From NCBI RefSeq assembly GCF_017676345.1, contig NZ_JAFFZM010000002.1, forward strand, positions 310,001-374,000: DNA of 64,000 nucleotides, given 5' to 3'. Source of the DNA: Streptomyces smyrnaeus (GTDB lineage: Bacteria > Actinomycetota > Actinomycetes > Streptomycetales > Streptomycetaceae). This document shows, in pieces, positions 15,621 to 23,738 of this stretch (position 1 is its first letter; every line of letters starts with the position of its first letter). The position numbers and the translations under genes were made by a program. The notes beneath the pieces are model-generated. The model did no database searches. It was given only the letters and a program-made list of their open reading frames with translations, and was not told the origin of the DNA.

Positions 15621-16917
15621 CCCCACCGCGGACCCCGCAGCGTTGCCTGCCGACGGACTGGCCGAGGAACTGGCCGAGGAAGCCCTCGCCCGGGACGCCG
15701 CCGACCCCCTGGCCCAGCTGCGTGAGCACTTCGTGCTCGACCCGGCCACCGTCTATCTCGACGGCAACTCCCTCGGTGCGCTGCCCAAGGCCGTCGAGGG
15801 ACGGCTCGCGGACGTCGTCTCCCGGGAGTGGGGCCGGTTGCAGATCAGGTCCTGGGAGGAGTCCGGCTGGTGGACCATGCCGGAGCGGGTCGGCGCGCTG
15901 GTGGCGCCGCTCATCGGCGCGGCACCGGGACAGGTCGTCGTCTCCGACTCGACCAGCGTGAACGTCCTCAAGGCAGTGGTCGGCGCGGTGCGGATCGCGA
16001 GGCAGGACGACCCGGTACGCGACGAACTTCTCGTCGACGCGGCCACCTTCCCCACCGACGGCTACATCGCCGGGTCCGCTGCGCGGCTCACCGGCTGCAC
16101 GCTGCGCGCCCTCGCGCCCGAGGACGTGCCCGCCGCGGTGGGCCCCCGCACGGCGGCCGTGCTGCTCAACCACGTCGACTACCGCACCGGCGCCCTCCAC
16201 GACCTGCCCGCCCTGACGGCCGCCGTGCACGCGGCGGGCGCCCTGGCGGTCTGGGACCTGTGCCACAGCGCCGGTGCGCTGCCGGTGGGAGTGGACGCGC
16301 ACGGCGTGGACTTCGCGGTGGGGTGCACCTACAAGTTCCTCAACGGCGGCCCCGGGGCGCCCGCCTTCCTCTATGTACGCGACGGACTCCAGGAGCGGTT
16401 CGACTCCCCGCTGCCCGGCTGGAATTCGCACGCCGACCCGTTCGCGATGGCGCCCGACTACGAGCCCGCGAACGGCGCGGTCCGCGGCCGGGTGGGCACC
16501 CCGGACATCCTGTCCATGGCCGCGCTGGAGACGGCGCTCGGCGTCTGGGAGGGGGTGCGGATCGAGGACGTACGGGCCAAGTCGCTGGCGCTCACCGACT
16601 TCTTCCTGCGCTGCGTCGCCGCCCACGGGCCGGCCGCCTCGGCAGGCGGTTCGGTGGTCGGCTCGGCGGGCGGGGGGCTCTCGGTGCGTTCGGTGACCCC
16701 GGTCGAACACGCGCGGCGCGGCAGCCAGATCTCCCTGCTGTGCGACCCGGCGGAGCGGGCGGAGCCGGTGATGAGGGAGCTGGGCGCGCGCGGCGTCGTC
16801 GGCGATTTCCGCCGTCCCGGAGTCCTGCGCTTCGGTTTCACCCCGCTCTACACTTCGTTCCAGGACGTCGAGCGTGCCGCCCGCGTCCTTGGTCAGGTGA
16901 CCGGGGGAACGCGATGA
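15613..16917 (+). CDS. kynU: Kynureninase (catabolic copy)
   Basis: A 434-residue PLP enzyme that converts kynurenine to anthranilate plus alanine. It shows 'YLDGNSLGALPKAVEGRL', 'SDSTSVNVLKAVVGAV', 'ATFPTDGYIAG', 'VWDLCHSAGALPVGV', the PLP lysine in 'GCTYKFLNGGPGAPAF' and 'RVGTPDILSMAALE'. Length and all landmarks fit bacterial kynureninase. It is the middle gene of a tightly packed operon: the start overlaps the TDO gene by eight bases and the stop overlaps the hydrolase start by four. Confidence 0.94.
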   Translation: MSDPTADPAALPADGLAEELAEEALARDAADPLAQLREHFVLDPATVYLDGNSLGALPKAVEGRLADVVSREWGRLQIRSWEESGWWTMPERVGALVAPLIGAAPGQVVVSDSTSVNVLKAVVGAVRIARQDDPVRDELLVDAATFPTDGYIAGSAARLTGCTLRALAPEDVPAAVGPRTAAVLLNHVDYRTGALHDLPALTAAVHAAGALAVWDLCHSAGALPVGVDAHGVDFAVGCTYKFLNGGPGAPAFLYVRDGLQERFDSPLPGWNSHADPFAMAPDYEPANGAVRGRVGTPDILSMAALETALGVWEGVRIEDVRAKSLALTDFFLRCVAAHGPAASAGGSVVGSAGGGLSVRSVTPVEHARRGSQISLLCDPAERAEPVMRELGARGVVGDFRRPGVLRFGFTPLYTSFQDVERAARVLGQVTGGTR

Positions 16918-17627
16918 GCCAGGACGAGTACAAGGCCCTGCTGGACCTGCAGCCGGCCGCGCCGGAGCGCCAGGAGCGGTACGGGCCGCATCCCTCGCAG
17001 GTCATCGACCTGTACGGAGAGGCCGCAGCGGGTGGCCGGGTGGTGCTGCTGCACGGCGGATTCTGGCGCGAGGAGTGGGACCGCAGCCACCTGTCACCGT
17101 TCGCCGCCGCCCTGGCGGGCCAGGGCATACCGGTGGCACTGGTGGAGTACCGCAGGATCGGCGGGGACGGCGGCTGGCCCGCGACGGTCGAGGACATCGA
17201 CGCGGCCCTCGACCACCTGGGCGCGGTGCCCAGCGTGCTGTTCGGTCACTCGGCGGGCGGCCATCTGGCCCTGTGGGCGGCGGCCAAGCGGGAGCGGGCC
17301 GCCGGGCGCGTGGTCGTGCTGGCTCCGGTCGCCGACCTGGAGCGGGCCCACCAGATGCGGCTGAAGGGCGGAGTGGTCGCCGATCTGCTCGGCGGCGAGG
17401 ACAAGGTCGCCTCCCTGCTGTCGGAGGCGGACCCCATGCGGCTGCTGCCCCGCCCACCGGTGGAGATCCTGCACGGCACCGCCGATCAGGAGGTGCCCAT
17501 CGAGCTCTCCCGCCGCTACGCGAACAACTGGGGCGCCCGCCTCCACCTCATGCCGGGCGTGGGCCACTACTCCCCCATCACCCCCCGCACCCCCGCCTTC
17601 GACGTACTGGTCCGCTCCCTTCGCTAG
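16914..17627 (+). CDS. Alpha/beta hydrolase, probable kynurenine formamidase
   Basis: A 237-residue alpha/beta hydrolase. The oxyanion motif 'LLHGGFWREEW' (HGGxW is characteristic of kynurenine formamidases), nucleophile elbow 'GHSAGGHLALW' near residue 107, acid 'HGTADQEVPIE' and terminal histidine 'GVGHYSPI' complete the catalytic triad. Its position directly after TDO and kynureninase, with an ATGA overlap, supports hydrolysis of N-formylkynurenine to kynurenine. It could also supply formamidase activity to the separate minus-strand cassette, which lacks one. Confidence 0.85.
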   Translation: MSQDEYKALLDLQPAAPERQERYGPHPSQVIDLYGEAAAGGRVVLLHGGFWREEWDRSHLSPFAAALAGQGIPVALVEYRRIGGDGGWPATVEDIDAALDHLGAVPSVLFGHSAGGHLALWAAAKRERAAGRVVVLAPVADLERAHQMRLKGGVVADLLGGEDKVASLLSEADPMRLLPRPPVEILHGTADQEVPIELSRRYANNWGARLHLMPGVGHYSPITPRTPAFDVLVRSLR

Positions 17628-17643
17628 TACGGCGTACACGCGT

Positions 17644-17668
17644 CCGGCCCCGCTGTCGGCGGGGCCGG
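17644..17668. terminator. Hairpin after the kynurenine operon
   Basis: CCGGCCCCGC (17644-17653) pairs with GCGGGGCCGG (17659-17668) around a TGTCG loop, 16 bases past the hydrolase stop. It separates the operon from the convergent small secreted-protein gene. Confidence 0.7.
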
Positions 17669-17707
17669 GAGCGTGTGGACGCGCGGAGCGCCCCGGGGCA
17701 TGACGGC

Positions 17708-17965
17708 TCAGTCGAGTTCGAGCTCGCCGATCCTCGCACCCGTGTTGAAGTCGGTGATGACGTTGTCGGAGACGTTGGTGGTCTCGAACTTCTTGATCGA
17801 GGTGGTGTCGTTGTCGCTGCTGCTGACTCGCGCGTCCAGGCTGTGCCGGCTGAAGTCCTGGGCGAACGAGGACCAGTGGCTGTCGCCGGCGAAGGCGGTG
17901 CCCGCCGAGCCGAGGACGGCGGCGGACGCCAGGACGGCGGCTGCGGTCGCGGTGCGGATGCGCAT
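17708..17965 (-). CDS. Small secreted protein, 85 residues
   Basis: A clear Sec signal peptide (MRIRTATAAAVLASAAVLGSA, cut expected after AFA near residue 27) leaves a mature protein of about 58 residues rich in Ser, Asp, Asn and Thr and lacking Cys. The mature part alternates polar beta-like segments ('DTTSIKKFETTNVSDNVITDFNTGARIGELELD'-type composition), suggesting a small beta-structured extracellular protein. AAGGAG lies eight bases before the ATG. No family recognised. It is flanked by the kynurenine operon and the HXXEE gene on the opposite strand. Confidence 0.7.
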   Translation of the reverse strand: MRIRTATAAAVLASAAVLGSAGTAFAGDSHWSSFAQDFSRHSLDARVSSSDNDTTSIKKFETTNVSDNVITDFNTGARIGELELD

Positions 17966-18177
17966 AGGTGCTCCTTGCGGGTCTGGTGCGCGGTCTCGCG
18001 CGGTTCTGCCTGTGCGTCGAGACCCCTTCCACACCTCGCAGCTGAACGATCATCATTAGTCCGTATGTGCCGGTCGTATACCCCGCACGGACGCGTCCGA
18101 GGTGCGCGGACCCCCGAATCGGCAGACACCCACGGGGCGGCTGCTCCCCGCCCGCTCGCCCCCGGCACACTTCCCTC

Positions 18178-18741
18178 ATGAACACAGACCGGACCGAGAC
18201 GGTGGAAGTCGGCGTCACCCTGGGCCTGTTCGCGGCCTGGGCGCTGCACGACGCGGAGGAAGTGGCCATGATGCCCCACTGGACCCGTACCCGCCTTCCC
18301 GAGCTGCGGGAGCGGATACCCGGCGTACCGGAGGCGCTGTGGACGCGGCTGGAGTCGATGGACGGCCGCCGGTTCGCCACCGCGGTCGGCGTCATGGCCG
18401 TCATCGTGGCGGCGGCAGCCGCGGACGGCTACCGCACGGGGGGCCGCGGCGGCTTCTACCAGGGGGCGCTCACCGGATTCGGACTGCACGGCTTCCTGCA
18501 CCTCGCCCAGGCCGCCGCCACCCGCGGCTACACCCCCGGCTCGGTGACCTCCCCGCTGCTGGTGATCCCCTTCACCGCCTGGGCCCGCAAGCGGCTGCGC
18601 GCAGCGGGCGTACTCCGCCCGACGACCGCACGTGAGGTGGTGCTCGGCATCGGCGCCGCCGCAGCCGCGACGGCGGTCTCACACGGCGTCGCCGATCTGC
18701 TGCTGCGCGCCCTGGAAGGGCGCGGGCCTCAGCGCACGTAG
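18178..18741 (+). CDS. HXXEE domain integral membrane protein
   Basis: A 187-residue membrane protein. The HXXEE signature is 'HDAEEV' near residue 23, inside the first membrane helix, with four to five further hydrophobic segments ('AVGVMAVIVAAAAAD', 'ALTGFGLHGFLHLAQAAA', 'PLLVIPFTAWA', 'VLGIGAAAAATAVSHGVADLLL'). Conserved His and Glu within membrane helices hint at metal or proton chemistry, but no member has an established role here. Its 3' end overlaps the convergent Uma2 gene by 13 bases. Confidence 0.8.
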   Translation: MNTDRTETVEVGVTLGLFAAWALHDAEEVAMMPHWTRTRLPELRERIPGVPEALWTRLESMDGRRFATAVGVMAVIVAAAAADGYRTGGRGGFYQGALTGFGLHGFLHLAQAAATRGYTPGSVTSPLLVIPFTAWARKRLRAAGVLRPTTAREVVLGIGAAAAATAVSHGVADLLLRALEGRGPQRT

Positions 18742-19313
18742 CGCTTCAGCGGCTCCGTCTCCAACGAGATCCCGACCGGATCGGGGATGTCCACCTGCTC
18801 CCCGAACGACGCCGTGTGCAGATCGCGGTAGCGGCCTGCCTCCTGGCTCGGATTGGTGTGGACGACGACTTCGCACCGGTCGCGGTCGATGAGGAGATAG
18901 ACGGGGATACCGGCCGCCGCGTACGCGGCCGGCTTCTCCCGGCGGTCCCGCTGGTCGGTGTCGGAGTCGTAGGAGGTGACCTCGACGGTCATCAGCACCC
19001 CTGCGGGGTCGGCCCACTCGCCCTGGCCCACGAAGTGGTCGATGGGTACGAGCGAGCCGTCCGGGCGCGCTCTGCCCTTGCGGCAGGCGCCGACCTTCAG
19101 ACCTTGCAACGGATAGAGATCAAGCTCCGAGCGGGATTGCATGCACTGCCGCAGCAGCCACATGGTGATTGTTCCGCGATCTCCGTCCGGCGCTGCTTTC
19201 TCCGCGATCCGCCCGTCGACGAACTCCAACGTGACGGTCTCCGGGGCGGTCGAGGCGAGCCGTTCGAACTCCTCGACCGTCATACGAGACGTGCGCTCGG
19301 CCATAGCCGTCAT
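18729..19313 (-). CDS. Uma2 family restriction-endonuclease-fold protein
   Basis: A 194-residue Uma2 (DUF820) protein with a PD-(D/E)xK nuclease fold: N-terminal 'MTVEEFERLASTAPETVTLEFVDGRI', the acid in 'RARPDGSLVP', 'LMTVEVTSYDSDTDQRDRREKPAAYAAAGIPVYLLID' supplying Glu and Lys. All active-site residues are present. Uma2 genes are abundant in Streptomyces; their biological role is unclear and none is shown to be a restriction enzyme in this context. ATG at 19313 has GGAGGAGG six bases upstream. Confidence 0.9.
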   Translation of the reverse strand: MTAMAERTSRMTVEEFERLASTAPETVTLEFVDGRIAEKAAPDGDRGTITMWLLRQCMQSRSELDLYPLQGLKVGACRKGRARPDGSLVPIDHFVGQGEWADPAGVLMTVEVTSYDSDTDQRDRREKPAAYAAAGIPVYLLIDRDRCEVVVHTNPSQEAGRYRDLHTASFGEQVDIPDPVGISLETEPLKRYVR

Positions 19314-19419
19314 GCTGTGCCTCCTCCAGGTGGAGGCCAGACTCACCCGCCGGGCCGACCGGCGGAGGGGGATCCCTCCCCGATTGGCCCGAACGGGTGA
19401 ACGGTGGACGTGCGGGTGC

Positions 19420-20703
19420 TCAGAGGAAGGAGTTGATCTCGATCGTCTCGTCGCGGCCGGGGCCGACGCCGATGGCGGAGATGGGGGCTCCGGACATCTC
19501 CTCCAGGGCCTTGACGTAGGCCTGGGCGTTCCTGGGCAGGTCGCCGAAGGTCTTCGCCTTGGTGATGTCCTCGCTCCAGCCGGGCAGGTACTCGTAGACC
19601 GGCTTGGCGTGGTGGAAGTCGCTCTGGTTGTAGGGGAGCTCCGTGGTGCGCTCGCCCTCGATCTCGTAGGCGACGCAGACGGGGATCTGCTCCCAGCCGG
19701 TGAGCACGTCCAGCTTGGTGAGGAAGAAGTCGGTGAGGCCGTTGACGCGGGTCGCGTAGCGGGCGATGACCGCGTCGAACCAGCCGCAGCGCCGGTTGCG
19801 GCCCGTGGTGACGCCGAACTCGCCACCGATGCGGCGCAGTGCCTCGCCGTCGTCGTCGAACAGCTCCGTCGGGAAGGGGCCCGCGCCCACCCGGGTGGTG
19901 TAGGCCTTCAGGATGCCGATGACCCGGCTGATCTTCGTCGGGCCGACACCGGCGCCGGTGCAGGCGCCGCCCGCGGTCGGGTTGGAGGAGGTGACGAACG
20001 GATACGTGCCGTGGTCCACGTCCAGCAGCGTGCCCTGGCCGCCCTCGAACAGGACGACCTTCCCCTCGTCGATCGCGTCGTTGAGGATCAGCGTGGTGTC
20101 GGCGACGTAGCCGCGGATCTGCTCCGCGTAGCCCAGCAGCTCCTCGGCGACCTGCTGCGGGGAGATCGCGCGGCGGTTGTAGAGCTTGGCCAGCACCTGG
20201 TTCTTGAAGTCGAGCGCCGCCTCGATCTTCTGCAGCAGGATCGACTCGTCGAACAGGTCCTGGACGCGGATGCCGACCCGGTTGATCTTGTCGGCGTAGC
20301 TGGGGCCGATGCCGCGCCCGGTGGTGCCGATGCGGCGCTTGCCCAGGAACCGTTCCGTCGTCTTGTCGAGCGTCGCGTGATACGGGGTGATCAGGTGCGC
20401 GTTACCGCTGACCAGCAGCTTGGAGGTGTCGACGCCGCGCTCCTGGAGCCCGCTCAGCTCGGAGAGCAGGACCGAGGGGTCGACGACGACTCCGTTGCCG
20501 ATGACCGGGGTGCACCCCGGGGAGAGGATCCCGGACGGGAGGAGATGCAGCGCGTATTTCTGGTCGCCGACGACGACCGTGTGGCCGGCGTTGTTGCCGC
20601 CCTGGTAGCGCACCACATAGTCCACGGAGCCACCGAGCAGGTCGGTGGCCTTTCCCTTGCCTTCGTCACCCCACTGAGCACCGAGCAGCACAAGTGCGGG
20701 CAC
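19420..20703 (-). CDS. purA: Adenylosuccinate synthetase
   Basis: A 427-residue GTP-dependent enzyme that joins IMP and aspartate, the first step from IMP to AMP. The N-terminal GTP loop '[16 protein letters not shown]' with catalytic Asp, '[10 protein letters not shown]', '[13 protein letters not shown]', '[11 protein letters not shown]' and '[12 protein letters not shown]' are all intact. GTG at 20703 is chosen because GGAAGGGG lies about nine bases upstream and purA proteins begin 'MPALVLLG'. It faces a 274-base region shared with the divergent kinase-like gene. Confidence 0.96.
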   Translation of the reverse strand: MPALVLLGAQWGDEGKGKATDLLGGSVDYVVRYQGGNNAGHTVVVGDQKYALHLLPSGILSPGCTPVIGNGVVVDPSVLLSELSGLQERGVDTSKLLVSGNAHLITPYHATLDKTTERFLGKRRIGTTGRGIGPSYADKINRVGIRVQDLFDESILLQKIEAALDFKNQVLAKLYNRRAISPQQVAEELLGYAEQIRGYVADTTLILNDAIDEGKVVLFEGGQGTLLDVDHGTYPFVTSSNPTAGGACTGAGVGPTKISRVIGILKAYTTRVGAGPFPTELFDDDGEALRRIGGEFGVTTGRNRRCGWFDAVIARYATRVNGLTDFFLTKLDVLTGWEQIPVCVAYEIEGERTTELPYNQSDFHHAKPVYEYLPGWSEDITKAKTFGDLPRNAQAYVKALEEMSGAPISAIGVGPGRDETIEINSFL

Positions 20704-20977
20704 AGGCGTACACCCCTTCCGGGCGGGGCATGTCCCACGTGCGGTGGCGCCACTCGGCACCCTCGCAAGAGCCGCAGGCCGGTACCCCAGATAGAGGAAG
20801 CCCCTGGCGCAACAGCGGCAGGGGCTCTTGCACCGAGAGATTACCGAACAATTCTCCCGGGTGACGAACAGGGGAGTGCCCCGAGCCGGACGGACGTACG
20901 AACCAGCACCACCTCAGTACGCAAGGGAAGTACGCATCGGAACCATCCGGATCCCTCCGGATTCATGAGGAAGGACC

Positions 20978-21973
20978 GTGGTGTCGGCTCCAGATTCCGC
21001 GAGGCCCCCCGCGAGCGTGGACCGGGCCGCCGGGGGCGCCCCCCGCGCGAACAGCTCGGGGGAGGTTCCGCTGCTCGTGGTCGTCGACCCGGTTGCCCGG
21101 CTCACGGACGCCGAGTCCGTCCGGATCGCCCGTGACGTGCTGCGTGCGGGCACGCCGGGGCTCAAGCTGTGTCTCCCCGACGACCCGGAGCAGACGCCGC
21201 GGCTGCTGGCCCGGCGCGGCGGCAGACGCCCCGTTCTGGTCGGCAACGACCGCGCCCTGCTGCGTGCGGTCCAGCATCTGCACGGGGAGCGCGCCCTGGC
21301 GGAGACGGCGCTGTCGGTGGTGCCGGTCGGCAACGGGCCCTCGGTCGCCCTCGCCCGCAGCCTCGGGCTGCCGTTGGACGCGGTCTCGGCGGCCCGTACG
21401 GTGCTGCGCGGCAACCCGCGAGCGCTGGACCTGCTGGTCGACGAGGAGGACGGGGTCGTCCTGGGCGGCCTGCGCACCGAAGGGCATCCGCCCGCCGCCC
21501 CGCCGCGCCCCGGGGGCACCCCCGCGTCCCCGCCCCCGCCGTGGCGGCGGATGTATCAGGCGCTGGCGCGCACGGTGCAGTCCCGCGCGGTGCAGTCCCG
21601 CAAGCCCCGTGCGGGGGAGCGCACGGCGGACGACCGGCGGGCGGCGCCGACGGCCCCCGCACCCCGTACGCCGCACCGGCACACGGTGCAGCGGCTGCGG
21701 GTGGAGGCGGACGGCGCGGTGGTGGCCGGTCCGGACCGGCCGGTGACGGATGTGACGGTGCGGACGACCGGCGCCGACGGGCTCGCCGAGGTGTCCGTCC
21801 AGCCGCTGACGGGCACGCCGGTGCGGGTACGGGCGAGAACCGTGACCGTCTCGGCGCCGGAGGGCTTCCGCTACCGCGCCGACGCCGATGCCGGGGCTTC
21901 GGCCGCCCCCGCCGAGTCCCGGACCTGGACCGTGCGCCCCCGCGCCTGGCAGCTGGTCCTGCCAGCAGGCTGA
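20978..21973 (+). CDS. Degenerate diacylglycerol kinase-like protein
   Basis: A 331-residue protein whose residues 30-165 follow the diacylglycerol/sphingosine kinase catalytic fold ('VPLLVVVDPVAR', 'VVPVGNGPSVALARSLGLP'). The essential GGDGT loop aligns with 'LVGNDRALLRAV' and the PLGTGND motif with 'PVGNGPSVA', so the ATP-binding and catalytic residues are largely missing. A Pro/Arg-rich linker (about residues 170-235) leads to a beta-rich C-terminal half like the lipid-kinase second domain. A non-catalytic lipid sensor is possible. GTG 20978 or 20981 may start translation behind GAGGAAGGA. Confidence 0.7.
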   Translation: MVSAPDSARPPASVDRAAGGAPRANSSGEVPLLVVVDPVARLTDAESVRIARDVLRAGTPGLKLCLPDDPEQTPRLLARRGGRRPVLVGNDRALLRAVQHLHGERALAETALSVVPVGNGPSVALARSLGLPLDAVSAARTVLRGNPRALDLLVDEEDGVVLGGLRTEGHPPAAPPRPGGTPASPPPPWRRMYQALARTVQSRAVQSRKPRAGERTADDRRAAPTAPAPRTPHRHTVQRLRVEADGAVVAGPDRPVTDVTVRTTGADGLAEVSVQPLTGTPVRVRARTVTVSAPEGFRYRADADAGASAAPAESRTWTVRPRAWQLVLPAG

Positions 21974-21996
21974 CCCAGCTTCGCGGGGCAGGAGCT

Positions 21997-22024
21997 GCGC
22001 CCCGTCAGGGGCGCGGGGAACTGC
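21997..22024. terminator. Hairpin with a Streptomyces GC repeat motif
   Basis: GCGCCCC (21997-22003) pairs with GGGGCGC (22008-22014) around GTCA, 23 bases after the kinase-like gene. The stretch AGGGGCGCGGGGAACTGC that follows resembles a sequence repeated in intergenic regions of many Streptomyces genomes (from memory). Probably a bidirectional terminator with the convergent regulator gene. Confidence 0.55.
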
Positions 22025-22064
22025 TCCCCCAGCGGCACCCCCTCGTCGGAGCACGAGAGAGGGC

Positions 22065-22541
22065 TCAACCCTTGCGCGACTGCCAGCGCTTGAGCATGTC
22101 CTCCAGCCCGTGCTGCATGAATTCGAGGAACTCGGCGCTCTCCTGCACCCGGCGTCCGCCGGGGGAGTCGGTGCCGAGGGCCTCGGCGCCGGAGTTGAGG
22201 GTGACCAGCCAGCGGCTGAGCACGTTGTCTCGGTTGAGCAGGGTGCTGTACCAGACGTCCTGGTGCAGCGTGTAGCGCTCGCGGCGGGAGCCGGGGTCGC
22301 GCTGCCGGGAGATCATCCCCACCTGTGCGAGGTAGCGCACGGCGCCGGAGATGGCGGCGGCGCTGGCCTGGAGCCGTTCGCTCAGCTCGACGGAGGTGAG
22401 GGCGCCGTCCTCGGAGGCGAGCAGGCAGGCGAAGACGCGGGACGCCATGCGCTGCATGCCTGCCTCGGTGAGGTCGGCGGCGAACCGTTCGACGAAGGGG
22501 GAGACCCTCTTCTCGTAGTCCTCCACGGAGTCTTCTGCCAC
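22065..22541 (-). CDS. GbsR/MarR family regulator of the divergent ABC exporter
   Basis: A 158-residue winged-helix protein: 'YEKRVSPFVERFAADLTEAGMQRMASRVFACLLASE' is the GbsR-type N-terminal dimer helix, and 'LTSVELSERLQASAAAISGAVRYLAQVGMISRQRDPGSRRERYTL' is the DNA-binding helix-turn-helix and wing. Such proteins commonly repress divergent ABC exporter genes. The palindrome at 22599-22614 lies between the two genes and is the obvious operator. GTG 22541 follows GGGAGAAG. Confidence 0.85.
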   Translation of the reverse strand: MAEDSVEDYEKRVSPFVERFAADLTEAGMQRMASRVFACLLASEDGALTSVELSERLQASAAAISGAVRYLAQVGMISRQRDPGSRRERYTLHQDVWYSTLLNRDNVLSRWLVTLNSGAEALGTDSPGGRRVQESAEFLEFMQHGLEDMLKRWQSRKG

Positions 22542-22598
22542 GTCTGTCAGCTTCTCCCTGCTCAGCGGTCCTGGGAACGACCCTAACGCTTCCTTAAC

Positions 22599-22627
22599 TT
22601 CACAAATTTGTGAAATGAGCGTAGCTT
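22599..22627 (+). promoter_or_regulatory. Operator and leaderless promoter of the ABC operon
   Basis: TTCACAAATTTGTGAA (22599-22614) is a perfect 16-bp AT-rich palindrome between the GbsR/MarR gene and the ABC operon. Its left end doubles as a -35 box (TTCACA 22599-22604); 17 bases later comes TAGCTT (22622-22627) as -10. That places the transcript start at or next to the ATG at 22635, which has no ribosome site, so a leaderless message is expected. Binding of the repressor would cover the -35 and spacer. Confidence 0.7.
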
Positions 22628-22634
22628 CCAAAAC

Positions 22635-23738
22635 ATGAACGCGTCCATCACAGCGACCCGCTCCGCGGCGCCCGCCACCACGGCGATCTCCGTTTCCGGC
22701 CTGGTCAAGACCTTCGGCCGGACCCGTGCCCTCGACGGACTGGACCTCGAGGTCGCCACCGGCGAGGTGCACGGCTTCCTCGGCCCGAACGGAGCGGGGA
22801 AGTCCACGACCCTGCGCATCCTGCTCGGCCTGCTCCGCGCCGACACCGGCACCGCGCGGCTGCTGGGCGCCGACCCCTGGCACGACGCGGTCGCCCTGCA
22901 CCGCCGGCTCGCCTATGTACCCGGCGACGTCGAGCTGTGGCCCAACCTCACCGGTGGCGAGGCCATCGACCTGCTCGCCAGGCTGCGTGGCGGCCTGGAC
23001 CCCAAGAAGCGGGCCGAGCTGATCGAGCGCTTCGACCTCGACCCGACGAAGAAGGGCCGCAGCTACTCCAAGGGCAACCGGCAGAAGGTGGCCATCATCG
23101 CCGCGCTCGCCTCCGACGCCGAACTGCTGCTGCTGGACGAGCCCACCGCCGGGCTCGACCCCCTGATGGAGGTCGTCTTCCAGGACGTCATCGTCCAGGC
23201 GAAGGCCCAGGGCCGCACCGTCCTGCTCTCCAGCCACATCCTGTCCCAGGTCGAGAAGCTCTGCGACCGGGTGAGCATCGTCCGGCTCGGCAAGATCGTG
23301 CAGTCCGGGACGCTCGGCGAGATGCGCCATCTGACCCGTACGACCATCGAGGCGGAGATCGACCTGCCGGGGACGTCGGCCGGCGCGAGCTCCGAGGTGG
23401 CCGGCCTCGCCGACCTGCCCGGCGTCCACGACCTGGTGACCGAGGGCGACCGGGTGCGCTTCGCCGTCGACGGCGCCCACCTCGACGCGGCCGTACGCCG
23501 GCTGAGCGGACTCGGTCTGCGCAGCCTCGTCAGCCACCCGCCGACGCTCGAAGAGCTGATGCTGCGGCACTACGGCGACGAGCTCTCCGAGCGCGGGCAC
23601 GCCCCGTCCGGCCCCGGCCCGAATGCCCCGGGCACCTCCGACCCCGCGGCGGCGGCCCAGGGCGGCTCCGCCGCCGCGCAACTCCCTGACCAGGCCGGAC
23701 AGTCCACCGACTCGGCCACGGAGGGCGGATCGCGATGA
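22635..23738 (+). CDS. ABC transporter ATP-binding protein
   Basis: A 367-residue ABC ATPase: Walker A 'GPNGAGKST' near residue 52, Q-loop region, signature '[15 protein letters not shown]', Walker B '[12 protein letters not shown]', H-loop 'LLSSHILSQ'. Residues 230-310 form the accessory domain typical of drug or lipid exporters, and the last 50 residues are Pro/Ala-rich. It pairs with the permease whose ATG overlaps its stop by four bases. Translation probably starts from a leaderless message at 22635. Confidence 0.93.
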   Translation: MNASITATRSAAPATTAISVSGLVKTFGRTRALDGLDLEVATGEVHGFLGPNGAGKSTTLRILLGLLRADTGTARLLGADPWHDAVALHRRLAYVPGDVELWPNLTGGEAIDLLARLRGGLDPKKRAELIERFDLDPTKKGRSYSKGNRQKVAIIAALASDAELLLLDEPTAGLDPLMEVVFQDVIVQAKAQGRTVLLSSHILSQVEKLCDRVSIVRLGKIVQSGTLGEMRHLTRTTIEAEIDLPGTSAGASSEVAGLADLPGVHDLVTEGDRVRFAVDGAHLDAAVRRLSGLGLRSLVSHPPTLEELMLRHYGDELSERGHAPSGPGPNAPGTSDPAAAAQGGSAAAQLPDQAGQSTDSATEGGSR

